A DNA stretch of 57,883 bases, from positions 1 through 57,883 of the forward strand of contig JASJBO010000100.1 of assembly GCA_030066475.1 (NCBI GenBank), given 5' to 3'. The position numbers and the translations under genes were made by a program. The notes under the pieces were generated by a model, which saw nothing but the letters and a program-made list of their open reading frames with translations, was not told the DNA's origin and ran no database searches. The stretch comes from Myxococcota bacterium (GTDB lineage Bacteria > Myxococcota_A > UBA9160 > PR03). Shown piece after piece: positions 12,283 through 20,631 of this stretch; position 1 is the first letter of the stretch; each line of letters starts with the position of its first letter.

Positions 12283-13368
12283 GTGCCCGTCGTCACGGTG
12301 CTGGACGAGGCCGGTGCGCTGATCGAAGAGGATCAGCGCGCGGTCGTCCGCTGGGTGATCCAGGGCGGCTACGGTGCCGACGTCGTGTTCGCGGCCGGGA
12401 CCACGGGCGAGTGGGACCACGTGCCCAACTCGGTCCGCAAGCGCGTGATCCAGCTCTGCGCCGAAGAGGTCGCCAAGCAGAACGCCGAGCTGGCCGGCCA
12501 CATCGGGCGCAACGTCGAGATGTGGGCAGGCGTGACGGCCCCCAGTCCCGAGGAGACGCTCGAGAACCTCGATCTGGCGATCTCGTGCGGTGCCGACGCG
12601 GCGGTGCTGGCGCCGCTCTCGATCGAGGGCATCGACGATCCGGTGCGCTTCGTGGCGCGCGACGTCGCCGACCTGCTCGATGCGCGCACGCGTCGCATCC
12701 CGGTGTTCCTGTACGACAACGCCGACATCGCGGTCGACCCGCGCGTGCCGCACATCCGCACGCGGCAGGTGAAGGCGATGTCGCGGCTCGACTTCGTGCG
12801 CGGCATCAAGGTGTCGGCGCCCCGCCGGGTGCTCGGGAACTACACCAAGGCGGCCCGCACCTTCAACGACCGCGGCGAGTTCGGCATCTACGTCGGCGAC
12901 GCGATGCTGATCTTCGGACTGTTCAAGCCGCCGAGCGGCGGCCTCCTCGGCAGCATCGCCGAGCACTGGAACCGCTGGCGCCTGAGCGGCGGCCTGCCGG
13001 TCGGCGTGGTGGCGGGGCCCGCCAACGCGCTGCCGCGCGAGTGGGCGCGGGCCTGGCAGGTGTGCCGCGCGGGCGACCTCGAGCGCATGCAGGAGGTCCG
13101 CGAGGTGCTCGACGCGTTCCGCGAGGGCACCCGCGCGAGCGTCGGCAAGCGCACCATCGCCTGTCTGAAGCGGGCGCTCTACGCGCTCGGCGTGATCACG
13201 AGCGACGCAGTCGCGTCCGGCACGCCCTTCCTCGCGCGTCCCGACGCCGAGCGCTTCGACGAGGTGTTCGCCGAGGTGCGCGAGCTGGCGGCCCGGCGCA
13301 TCCGGGCGCCCTGGGTGAGCGAGCCCGAGGGCGCGCCCGCCGCGCGCGAGGGCCGGAGCATCGCGTGA
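12283..13368 (+). CDS. DHDPS/N-acetylneuraminate lyase-superfamily aldolase
   Basis: A protein of 361 residues, longer than the usual 290-300 of this family. Class I aldolase marks are visible: substrate-binding GTTGEW near 40, Tyr in FLYDNADI, and the Schiff-base Lys in RGIKVSAP near 183. It lacks the close DapA pattern, and a true dapA is present at 33339-34211, so a different 2-oxo-acid is the likely substrate. The stop overlaps the start of the PfkB-SIS fusion gene. The pairing of aldolase, sugar kinase and sugar-phosphate isomerase suggests catabolism or synthesis of an unidentified keto-sugar acid, for example a 2-keto-3-deoxy type. The start is the GTG at 12283. Confidence 0.8.
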   Translation: MPVVTVLDEAGALIEEDQRAVVRWVIQGGYGADVVFAAGTTGEWDHVPNSVRKRVIQLCAEEVAKQNAELAGHIGRNVEMWAGVTAPSPEETLENLDLAISCGADAAVLAPLSIEGIDDPVRFVARDVADLLDARTRRIPVFLYDNADIAVDPRVPHIRTRQVKAMSRLDFVRGIKVSAPRRVLGNYTKAARTFNDRGEFGIYVGDAMLIFGLFKPPSGGLLGSIAEHWNRWRLSGGLPVGVVAGPANALPREWARAWQVCRAGDLERMQEVREVLDAFREGTRASVGKRTIACLKRALYALGVITSDAVASGTPFLARPDAERFDEVFAEVRELAARRIRAPWVSEPEGAPAAREGRSIA

Positions 13369-14987
13369 GCCGCGATTCCCTCGACCTGGTGGGAATCGGC
13401 AGCATGGTGGTCGATCGCCTGCACCGGGCGGCGCGCATCGTGGGGCCCGACGAGAAGGGACCGCTCGACCGCCTCGAGGACGGCAGCTCGGTGCGCCACG
13501 CGGTGGGCGGCGTGCTGCTCAACCAGCTCGGCTGGGCGAGCGCGCTCGGGCTGCGTACCGGCATCTTCGGCAGGCAGGCGGACGACGACGCCGGGCGCGC
13601 GCTGCGCGCGGCGATGGACCGCGCCGGCATCGAGCACCACCTGGTGCTGGACGGCTCGGCGAGCTCGGTGGCCGAGATCTTCGTCGACGCGAGCGGCGAG
13701 CGCGCCATCTACTTCGACGCGGCCGCCACGGCGGAGACCAACGCCGATCACGTGCGCACCCGCCACGCCGCTTTCGTGCGCCGCGGTGCGCGGCTCTCGA
13801 CCGAGGTGCACCAGGTGCCGCTCGGCGCGGTGCGCGAGGCGCTGCGGCTGGCGCGCGAGGCGGGTCTCGCCACCTGCGTCGACCTGGACGTGCCTCCCTC
13901 CGACGCGGTGCCCGCGCTCGGCGACGAGGCGCTGCTGCTCGAGGTCCTGGGCGACGCCGACCTGCTCAAGCCGTCGAAGCGGGCCGCGCGCGAGCTCGAG
14001 GGACAGGCCGAGGGCGGCGCGCTGGAGCTGGCGAGGCGCATCCGCAAGCGCTTCGGCAACCAGGCGGTGGTGGTGACAGACGGGGCCGACGGTTGTGCGG
14101 TCGCGACGGCGGGCTTCGAGGGGCAGGTCCCGGGCTATCGCGTGCGCGCGGTCGACGCGACCGGCGCCGGGGACGCCTTCCTGGGCGGCCTGCTGGCCGG
14201 CCTCCACCAGGGGCTCGACTGGGCCGACGCGGCGCGGCTCGCCAACGCGTGCGGTGCCGCCTGCGTCGAGCGCTGGGGTGCGTTCCCCGAGGACCCGCGC
14301 GCGGCGCGCCATCGCGCGATCGCGCTGTACGACGGCGCCGCGTTCGAGCCGGCGCCCTCGCGCGCGGACGAGACGCGCGAGGCGCGCGCGCCGCAGAGCG
14401 CGCAGGCGGCGCTCGGCGTCGCGGTCGAGGAGCTCGCGGCCCTGAGCAAGCGGATGGACGCGGACGCCTACGCCGGCGCCGTCGGCCTGGTGCGCGAGGC
14501 CGAGCGCGTCGGGGCGCGGGTGCACGTGACCGGGGTCGGCAAGCCCGAGCACCTGGCCCACTACGGCGCGTCGCTGCTGTCTTCGACCGGTACGCCCGCC
14601 ACGTTCCTGCACGCGACCGAGGCGGTGCACGGCAGCGCGGGCCAGATCGTCGCCGGCGATGTGGTGATCGCGATCAGCAACAGCGGCACGACGCGCGACC
14701 TGCTCGACGCCATCGAAGTGTCGCGCGCGCGCGGCGCCCGCATCATCGCCGTGACTGGCGGTCTCGACTCGGCACTGGCGGCCGCCTCCGACGTGGTGCT
14801 CGACGCCGGGGTCGCGCGCGAGGGTGGCGGCCTGGGCCTGGCGCCGCGCGCCAGCGCCGCCGCCGAGCTGCTCGTCCTCGCCGCCCTCTCCGCAGCACTC
14901 GAAGACGCCCGAGGCTTCACCCGCGACGAGTACCACGCCCGCCACCCCGCCGGCCGCCTCGGCCAGCTCTCCCGCCCCGACCGCTAG
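13365..14987 (+). CDS. PfkB sugar kinase fused to KpsF/GutQ-like SIS isomerase domain
   Basis: A protein of 540 residues from a GTG overlapping the aldolase stop (GTGA). Residues 1 to about 310 are a PfkB/ribokinase domain: Gly-rich start VGIGSMVVDR, GGVLLNQLGWA, and the catalytic anion-hole motif DATGAGDAFLGG near 261-272. Residues about 340-540 are an SIS domain of the arabinose-5-phosphate isomerase (KpsF/GutQ) group: GVGKPEHLA, STGTPATFLHATEAVHG, AISNSGTTRDLL, and near the end FTRDEYHARHPAGRLGQL, which corresponds to the family's HPGGxLGRRL signature. The CBS pair typical of KpsF is absent. The fusion implies that phosphorylation and aldose-ketose isomerisation act in succession. The true substrate is unknown. 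Confidence 0.85.
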   Translation: MSRDSLDLVGIGSMVVDRLHRAARIVGPDEKGPLDRLEDGSSVRHAVGGVLLNQLGWASALGLRTGIFGRQADDDAGRALRAAMDRAGIEHHLVLDGSASSVAEIFVDASGERAIYFDAAATAETNADHVRTRHAAFVRRGARLSTEVHQVPLGAVREALRLAREAGLATCVDLDVPPSDAVPALGDEALLLEVLGDADLLKPSKRAARELEGQAEGGALELARRIRKRFGNQAVVVTDGADGCAVATAGFEGQVPGYRVRAVDATGAGDAFLGGLLAGLHQGLDWADAARLANACGAACVERWGAFPEDPRAARHRAIALYDGAAFEPAPSRADETREARAPQSAQAALGVAVEELAALSKRMDADAYAGAVGLVREAERVGARVHVTGVGKPEHLAHYGASLLSSTGTPATFLHATEAVHGSAGQIVAGDVVIAISNSGTTRDLLDAIEVSRARGARIIAVTGGLDSALAAASDVVLDAGVAREGGGLGLAPRASAAAELLVLAALSAALEDARGFTRDEYHARHPAGRLGQLSRPDR

Positions 14988-15002
14988 CGGGCGCGGCTCG
15001 AG

Positions 15003-17453
15003 GTGGTGCAGACCCTCGCGCTCGAGGACGCGGACGGCGTGTCGCGGCTCAACGAGCCCACCGGCATCGTCTTCGCGAGTCCGTCGCGCGCCTTCGTCAC
15101 GCTCGACGACCCCAACCAGGTCGTGGTGCTCGACGTCGCGCCCGACGGCACGGCCAGCGTCTCGGCCACGCGACTGGCGGTCGGCGCGCAGGGCCCGCGC
15201 GCCCTCGCGGTCGCCGGCGGCCGGCTCTTCGTGGCCGCCTTCGAGTCGAACAACCAGACCGAGTTCCCCACCTGCGTGCAGTTCCTGGGGCTCGACCCGC
15301 GCCCGCTCGACGAGAGCGATCCCTTCGACGAGGGCTGCGAGTTCGACCTGGTCGTCGACGGCAACCGCTTCATCTTCGACCCGAACCTGGGGGGGCGCAT
15401 CATCGTCGACGGCGACCAGCCCGACCGCGACCTGTTCGTCTACGACGCGGGCACGCTGGAGCTGCTCGAGACGGTCGAGGGCGTGTCGACCCTGATCTAC
15501 GGGATCAGCGCCAATGCGGACGCCTCGCGCGTGAGCCTCACCAGCGCCGACGCGCGCAACGAGCTCGACGGCCTCCTCGCGCTCGAGAACCGCATGTTCG
15601 ACAACCTGCTCTCGGTGCTCGACTGCGATCCGGACTGCGCGAGCGGGTCGATCACCCGCGTCGATCTCGACGTCGCGGCGGGCCAGCCCGTCCCGACCCC
15701 GTACGGGATCGCCGAGAGCGCGAGCGGCAACGCGCGCGTGATCACGGCGTCCGGCTCCGACGGCGCGGCGGATCGGCCGGGGCTGTTCGTGGTCGACGCC
15801 GCCGGCGCGGTGCGCGGGTCGGTGGCGACCGGCGCGATTCCGCAGGGCGTGGCGCTGCGCTCGGCGCCGAGCGGAGACGCGGACGCCGCCTACGTGCTCA
15901 ACACCGTCGACGGCACCGTCTCGGTCGTGTCGCTCGCCGACCTCGACGCGCCGGTGGTGCAGGCGACGCTGGAGGTGGGCTCCGACCCGACGCCCCCGGC
16001 CGTGCGGCGCGGGCGCATCGCGTTCGCATCGGCTTCGGCCTCCACCACCGGCACGTTCTCGTGCGAATCGTGCCACCCCGGCGGCCACACCGACCAGCTC
16101 CAGTGGGTGATCAACACGGCCGAGGGGCCGAACGATCCGCTGCCGCCGAGTGGCGAGAAGCCCGAGCCGCGCACCACCATGCCGGTGCGGGGCCTGCGCG
16201 GCACGCTGCCGCTCCACTGGGACGGGACGCTCGGCGATCCCCTGCCCGGGGCCTTCGTGCCGGGCGACTCGGCGCCCGACTGCGACCCCGCCGCGCCCGG
16301 CGGCGAGCACGCCTGCTTCCGCCACCTGGTCGACGCCAGCCTGTCCGGGGTGATGTGCGACCCCCCGTGCGCGGACGGGGGGGCGCTCGACGAGAGCGAG
16401 CGCGACGACATGGCGAGCTTCCTGATGGCGGTGTCGTACCCGCCGTCGCCGAGGCGGCGGGCCGACGACGCGCTGTCGCCGGCCGCGCTCCAGGGCATGC
16501 GCGACTTCTTCACCAACGACGACGGCGCCGGGACGGCGGCCAACCTGTCGTGCGGGAGCGCCGGCGGGGGCTGCCACGCCCTGCCGCTCGGCGTCGCCTC
16601 CAACTCGGGCTTCGTCGGCGGCTTCGACGCGCCCACGATCCGCGGCATGTGGGACCGCTTCCTGCTGTTCTCGAACGGGATGTTCCAGGCCGAGGAGGCG
16701 ATGGAGTTCCTGGACGGCCTGAACCTCGCGCACGACACCTGGGATCCCGACGGGGTCGGACACAGCGAGCGCGGGTCGTTCCTGGCCGTGTTCCCCGACA
16801 GCCCGTTCGCGCTCGATCCGAACGTGAACGCCGGCTTCATCGCCATCTACGGGGTGCGCGGCGAGGACATGTGGGAGTTCCTGAACGAGATGAGCGTGGG
16901 GCTGCCGGGGATGCTGGGGCGACAGCTCACGGTGACGGCCGCCAGCGCGGGCGACGCGGCCACGGCCGCGGCCATGGACGCCTTCGAGGCGGCGGCCGAC
17001 GCCGGGAAGATCTCGGCCGCGGCGCGCAGCGCGGACCTCGGCGCGCATCGCTACGCACCCGGCACGGGCCTGTGGGTGGCGGGCGGCGAGGCGCGCACCG
17101 GCGCCGAGCTGCGCGCGCTCGTCACGGGCGACGTCGCGCTGACGCTGCGGGCCGAGCTGCCGGGCGGGGTCGTGGCCGGCGGGGACGAGCCCCGCCTGTG
17201 GGGCACGATTCCGCGTCCGAGCGCGGGCGCGAGCGCGACCCTGCTGCTCCAGAGCGCGGGCGTCGACCCGGCCGCCCGCGTCCTGGTCGACGGCGCTCCC
17301 TGCGCCGGCTGCACGCTCGAGCGGCGCGACCCCGGCGACCCGAGCCGGCTGGTGGTCACCCTCGACGCAGCGCCCGCGCCGGGTCCCCACACGCTCCAGG
17401 TCCTCAACCCGCGGGGTCTCGCCAGCAACGAGATGCCGCTGGTCTCTCGGTAG
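15003..17453 (+). CDS. YVTN beta-propeller/c-type cytochrome protein lacking a signal peptide
   Basis: A frame of 816 residues. The first half has YVTN-like blades (PNQVVVLDVAPDGT, AYVLNTVDGTVSVVSLADL). The second half has a CxxCH haem site (SCESCHPGG near 354-362) and a second Cys-His site of odd spacing (SCGSAGGGCHALP). The layout matches exported beta-propeller cytochromes of the di-haem peroxidase-like type. Such proteins must cross the membrane to receive haem, yet the frame opens only 15 bases after the previous gene's TAG, in the same frame, and has no hydrophobic leader. Its 5' end therefore looks missing, through deletion or an assembly join. The C-terminal 120 residues form an IPT-like domain. 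The start codon is uncertain. Confidence 0.75.
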   Translation: MVQTLALEDADGVSRLNEPTGIVFASPSRAFVTLDDPNQVVVLDVAPDGTASVSATRLAVGAQGPRALAVAGGRLFVAAFESNNQTEFPTCVQFLGLDPRPLDESDPFDEGCEFDLVVDGNRFIFDPNLGGRIIVDGDQPDRDLFVYDAGTLELLETVEGVSTLIYGISANADASRVSLTSADARNELDGLLALENRMFDNLLSVLDCDPDCASGSITRVDLDVAAGQPVPTPYGIAESASGNARVITASGSDGAADRPGLFVVDAAGAVRGSVATGAIPQGVALRSAPSGDADAAYVLNTVDGTVSVVSLADLDAPVVQATLEVGSDPTPPAVRRGRIAFASASASTTGTFSCESCHPGGHTDQLQWVINTAEGPNDPLPPSGEKPEPRTTMPVRGLRGTLPLHWDGTLGDPLPGAFVPGDSAPDCDPAAPGGEHACFRHLVDASLSGVMCDPPCADGGALDESERDDMASFLMAVSYPPSPRRRADDALSPAALQGMRDFFTNDDGAGTAANLSCGSAGGGCHALPLGVASNSGFVGGFDAPTIRGMWDRFLLFSNGMFQAEEAMEFLDGLNLAHDTWDPDGVGHSERGSFLAVFPDSPFALDPNVNAGFIAIYGVRGEDMWEFLNEMSVGLPGMLGRQLTVTAASAGDAATAAAMDAFEAAADAGKISAAARSADLGAHRYAPGTGLWVAGGEARTGAELRALVTGDVALTLRAELPGGVVAGGDEPRLWGTIPRPSAGASATLLLQSAGVDPAARVLVDGAPCAGCTLERRDPGDPSRLVVTLDAAPAPGPHTLQVLNPRGLASNEMPLVSR

Positions 17454-17455
17454 GT

Positions 17456-17487
17456 GGACTTCGCTCGCCTACGGCTCGCTGCGCCGG
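17456..17487 (+). repeat. dispersed repeat, short copy after stop codon
   Basis: GGACTTCGCTCGCCTACGGC begins three bases after the cytochrome stop codon and breaks off at CGCTGCGCC, just before the convergent stress-protein gene. It is shorter than the other copies. Confidence 0.8.
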
Positions 17488-17494
17488 GGTGGAG

Positions 17495-17941
17495 TCAGTC
17501 CGGCGTCTTCACCGTCAGCACCGGGCAGGGCGCCTTCTGGACCACCCGCTCGGCGATGCTGCCCAGCAGCAGGTGCTTGAGGCCGCCGTGGCCACGGGTG
17601 CCGATCACGACGAGGTCGGCGTGCAGGGTCTCGGCCTCGTCCTCGATCACGGTGGCCGGGTAGCCCTCGCGCACCGCGATCTCCACCTCGAGCCCGCGCT
17701 GGCGCAGCGGCCGCGCGTAGCGCTCCAGGTTCTCCTCGGCGTCGGTCTTCACGTTGGCCCAGAAGTCGGGCGGCAGATAGGCGCCCTCGAGCTGCTGGAA
17801 GTCCACCGGCAGGTGGTAGGCGTGGAGCAGCACGAGCCGGCTGGCGTGCTCCTCGGCCAGATGCGCCGCCCACTCCAGGATCGCGTCGGCGTGGGCCGAG
17901 AAGTCGAGCGGCACCAGGATCGTCCGGACGTCGATCGTCAC
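17495..17941 (-). CDS. universal stress protein (UspA family)
   Basis: A single-domain Usp of 148 residues from a GTG start (VTIDVRTILVPLDFS). The C-terminal ATP-binding motif G-2x-G-9x-G(S) is complete in GTRGHGGLKHLLLGS, so it should bind ATP and belong to the nucleotide-binding subgroup. Usp proteins help cells through starvation, redox or membrane stress, but the mechanism varies. It is convergent with the cytochrome gene. The upstream side contains a repeat copy and then the tRNA gene. The start codon has only a G-rich stretch as ribosome site, so a nearby alternative is possible. Confidence 0.88.
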   Translation of the reverse strand: MTIDVRTILVPLDFSAHADAILEWAAHLAEEHASRLVLLHAYHLPVDFQQLEGAYLPPDFWANVKTDAEENLERYARPLRQRGLEVEIAVREGYPATVIEDEAETLHADLVVIGTRGHGGLKHLLLGSIAERVVQKAPCPVLTVKTPD

Positions 17942-18036
17942 GCCCCCAGAGCGTGCCCCCACGAGGGGGCAGAATGCAAGCCCCTCGTGCGGTCTCGCCG
18001 GCCTGCCAGCCCGGGAGAATCGCACGTCGCCGCCCG

Positions 18037-18097
18037 CGCAAGCGCCGCCGGTTCCTCCGGCGGCGCGCGCAGCGAGCCGCAGGCGAGCGAAGTCCAC
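18037..18097 (-). repeat. dispersed repeat, minus orientation
   Basis: An inverted copy ending in GCGAGCGAAGTCCAC, preceded by the CGCCGG-type palindrome. It lies in the roughly 200-base stretch between the stress-protein start and the tRNA gene. It is the only copy here that is not close to a stop codon. Confidence 0.8.
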
Positions 18098-18142
18098 AAG
18101 TTGACGCTGTCGGGGCCGGGCTCTACCGTCGTCCTTCTGCCC

Positions 18143-18218
18143 GGGGCCGTAGCTCAACTGGGAGAGCGCTGCGTTCGCAACGCAGAGGTTGGCGGTTCGA
18201 TCCCGCTCGGCTCCACCA
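18143..18218 (+). tRNA. tRNA-Ala, anticodon CGC
   Basis: The 76 bases fold as a full cloverleaf: acceptor GGGGCCG with CGGCTCC, D-stem GCTC/GAGC, anticodon stem CTGCG/CGCAG with loop TTCGCAA, T-stem GGCGG/CCGCT with loop TTCGATC. The anticodon is CGC, which reads the Ala codon GCG, fitting the high GC content. CCA is encoded. The kinase gene starts 34 bases later. Confidence 0.95.
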
Positions 18219-18252
18219 TCGCTCCTCGGGCCCGCCGGGAGCCCCTCCGCCC

Positions 18253-19593
18253 ATGGCCGCCCACCCCACGAGACTCCGCCGAGGATCGCGGCTCGGGAAG
18301 TACCGGCTGGAGCGCCTGCTGGGGCGGGGCGCCTTCTCGTCGGTGTGGAAGGTGCGCGACACGGTCGAGAACCGGCTGCTCGCGCTCAAGGTGGCGGCGC
18401 CCGAGCTGGTGGCCGCGGTCGGCCGCGCCGAGCTCGAGCACGAGGCCCGGATCGCGGCGCGGCTCTCGCACCCCAACATCGTGGCGATGCGCAACGCCGA
18501 CTGGGTCGACGGCCACTTCGTGATCGCCCAGGACCTGGCCGAGCGCAATCTGGCCCACTTCGCCACGGCGCGGCGCTCGCCGCGCGTCGGAATCGCGGTG
18601 ATCCACGACGTGGCGGCGGGCTTGGCGCACGCGCACGCCCAGCGCGTCATGCACCGCGACGTCAAGCCCGAGAACGTGCTGATCTTCGCCGACCGCCACG
18701 CCGCGCTCACGGACTTCGGGGTGTCGCGCGTCGCGACCGACCGCACCCGCACCGTCACCGAGGCCGGCACGCTCGGCTACATGGCTCCCGAGCAGGCCTA
18801 CGGCCGACCGCGGCTGTGCTCGGACGTGTTCTCGCTGGGACTGATCGCCTACGAGCTGCTCACCGGGGTGCTGCCCACCTGGCCGTTCGACTGGCCGGCC
18901 CCGGGACACGACCGCCTGGTGGCACGCGTGCCGGAGCCCTATCACGCGGTGCTCCACAAGGCGGCGGCGTTCGAGCCGAGCTGGCGCTACCCCGATGCGG
19001 TGGCGCTGCACGAGGCGCTCGGGGCGGCCGCGCGCCGCGTCGAGAACGGCCGCGAGCGGGGCCGCTCCGCGCCGCGTCGGTCCCGCACGCGGTCGCCGGT
19101 GCAGACGCCGCTGGCGGTCGAGTCGAGCCTGTTCCGGCGCCGCTACGGGCGCAGCCTCGGCATGCGCGTCGACTGCTTCCGCTGCGGCGGTCCGCTCTCC
19201 GAGTCGATGACGCACTGCCCGTGGTGCGGAACACCCGACAACTCCTTCCGCGACGTCAGCAGCTACCCCCTGGTGTGTCCCGACTGCGAGCACGGCGTGC
19301 TCCCGGAGTGGACGAGCTGCCCGTGGTGCTACCGGGGTCGCTTCGCTGGCAACGGCCGCCCGCCGCGTCCCGACCCCCGCGCCGAGCGCCGCTGCACCCG
19401 GCGCGGCTGCCCCGGCGAGCTGCGCCCGTTCATGCGCTACTGCCCGGTCTGCAAGCAGAAGCCCCGGCGGCTGTGGTCGCACCCGGAGCTCAAGGAGCGC
19501 TGTCCGCGCTGCCGCTGGCCCGTCTCGCGCACCTTCTGGCGCTTCTGCCCCTGGTGCGGCCGCCGCGAGCCCCGGGCCGGCACGTTTCATTAG
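18253..19593 (+). CDS. Ser/Thr protein kinase with C-terminal zinc-ribbon array
   Basis: A protein of 446 residues. Residues about 14-280 are a Hanks-type kinase: Gly loop LGRGAFSSVWKV, ATP Lys in LALKVAAPE, catalytic loop HRDVKPENV near 134, DFG, and MAPEQ. An Arg-rich linker (about 275-300) leads to a Cys-rich tail with CFRCGG, CPWCGT, CPDCEHG, CPWCYRG, CTRRGCPG, CPVCK, CPRCRW and CPWCGR, that is, about four zinc-ribbon units. There is no transmembrane helix or PASTA domain, so it is cytoplasmic. The ribbons may dock substrates or nucleic acid. A PP2C phosphatase gene faces it across a repeat pair, so the two probably act on the same phospho-proteins. Confidence 0.9.
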   Translation: MAAHPTRLRRGSRLGKYRLERLLGRGAFSSVWKVRDTVENRLLALKVAAPELVAAVGRAELEHEARIAARLSHPNIVAMRNADWVDGHFVIAQDLAERNLAHFATARRSPRVGIAVIHDVAAGLAHAHAQRVMHRDVKPENVLIFADRHAALTDFGVSRVATDRTRTVTEAGTLGYMAPEQAYGRPRLCSDVFSLGLIAYELLTGVLPTWPFDWPAPGHDRLVARVPEPYHAVLHKAAAFEPSWRYPDAVALHEALGAAARRVENGRERGRSAPRRSRTRSPVQTPLAVESSLFRRRYGRSLGMRVDCFRCGGPLSESMTHCPWCGTPDNSFRDVSSYPLVCPDCEHGVLPEWTSCPWCYRGRFAGNGRPPRPDPRAERRCTRRGCPGELRPFMRYCPVCKQKPRRLWSHPELKERCPRCRWPVSRTFWRFCPWCGRREPRAGTFH

Positions 19594-19595
19594 GT

Positions 19596-19810
19596 GGACT
19601 TCGCTCGCCTTCGGCTCGCTGCGCGCGCCGCCCGCAGAGCGGGCGTCCCTTGCGGCTTTCCCCTCCCAGTCTTTTTGAGAAGGCTACGGGAGCTCCGGGC
19701 GTCAGGCTGTCCCGCCGGCAAGCCAACGCCGACCGGAGCCAGGACGGTCGCCCGTGCAAGCGGAGCCGCGTAGCGGCGGAGCGCGCAGCGAGCCGTAGGC
19801 GAGCGAAGTC
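19596..19810. repeat. facing pair of the dispersed repeat between kinase and phosphatase
   Basis: A forward copy starts two bases after the kinase stop and an inverted copy ends two bases before the phosphatase stop. Between them is a unique stretch containing CTTTTTGAGAAGG. The arms could pair as a long stem between two convergent transcripts, which would suit a two-way terminator. Confidence 0.8.
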
Positions 19811-19812
19811 GA

Positions 19813-20631
19813 TCAGGCCTGGCGCCAGAGGATGAACGTCAGGTCGTCGGGCTTGGAGGGCTCGCCGGTCGCCGGGGCCGTCATGCGCTGGCGGGCGGTG
19901 CGGGCGAGGGCGGCGGCGGCGCGCTCCAGCGGGCCCGTGCGGATCGTCTCCAGGATCTCCTCGGTGGCCAGGTTGTCGAGCAGGCCGTCGGTCGCCAGCA
20001 GCACCGTGTCGCGCGGGGCCAGGCGCAGCGGGCTGCCCACCTCGGTGCGCATGTCGCGGCTGCCGACTGCGTTCGACAGCAGGTGCCGCTCGTCGTGGTG
20101 CAGGGCCTCGTCCTCGTCCAGCAGCCCGGACTCGACCGCATAGCCCACCGGCGAGTGGGACACGGTCTGGAGCTTGAGCTTGCCGCGCTGGCCCACCACG
20201 CAGATCGCCGAGTCTCCCACGTGGATGGGGCGCAGTCCGGCCGGCGAGAGCTGCGCCACCGCGAGCGTGGTCGCGGCGCCCGCACCGCGCTCCAATACCT
20301 CGCGATTGGCCGCCTCGATCGCGTCGAGGATCCCCGAGCGCACCTGGCTCTCGTCCGCGTCCCACGCAGCGGCCGCCGCGCGCGCCAGGCACTCCACCGC
20401 GACCTGCGCCGCGCTGGCGCCACCGGGCTGGCCCCCCACGCCGTCCGCGACTGCCAGCACGAGCGAGTCGGACCCCCAGTCCAGCACCGCGGCAGCGTCC
20501 TGGTTGCTGCCCTCGCGCTCCGGGTGCTGGGCCGAGAAGACGACGGCCCGCTGCGCGCCGCGCGCCAGCGTCTCTGCCGATCCCATGTCGGCGTCGAGGA
20601 ACAGCCGGGCGCCGCGAGCGGCCCCGCTCAC
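19813..20631 (-). CDS. PP2C-family protein serine/threonine phosphatase
   Basis: A protein of 272 residues. The metal-binding and catalytic motifs of bacterial PP2C are present: REGSNQDAAAVLD, VADGVGGQPGG, HVGDSAICVV, LLATDGLLDN and PDDLTFIL. It removes phosphate from Ser/Thr residues using two metal ions in the cytoplasm. The GTG start overlaps the stop of the sulfatase-like gene (GTGA), so the two are probably co-transcribed. It converges on the Ser/Thr kinase gene, giving a kinase-phosphatase pair. About 30 residues before the core (MSGAARGARLFLDADMGS) are extra, and an internal Met near residue 16 could be the real start. Confidence 0.9.
   Translation of the reverse strand: MSGAARGARLFLDADMGSAETLARGAQRAVVFSAQHPEREGSNQDAAAVLDWGSDSLVLAVADGVGGQPGGASAAQVAVECLARAAAAAWDADESQVRSGILDAIEAANREVLERGAGAATTLAVAQLSPAGLRPIHVGDSAICVVGQRGKLKLQTVSHSPVGYAVESGLLDEDEALHHDERHLLSNAVGSRDMRTEVGSPLRLAPRDTVLLATDGLLDNLATEEILETIRTGPLERAAAALARTARQRMTAPATGEPSKPDDLTFILWRQA

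Noticed and set aside
12171..13364. Upstream extension of the PfkB-SIS frame by nearly 400 codons
   Set aside because: That region codes in another frame for the DHDPS-like protein, and the GTG at 13365 starts directly with the kinase fold.
12283..13368. A second dapA for lysine synthesis
   Set aside because: It is 70 residues longer than DapA and lacks the close YNxP and GVKE pattern; the true dapA lies with dapB and dapF.
13179..18523. Long antisense and alternative frames across the aldolase, kinase-isomerase and cytochrome genes
   Set aside because: They give Arg/Ala-rich proteins with no motif and cover genes whose products have intact catalytic motifs.
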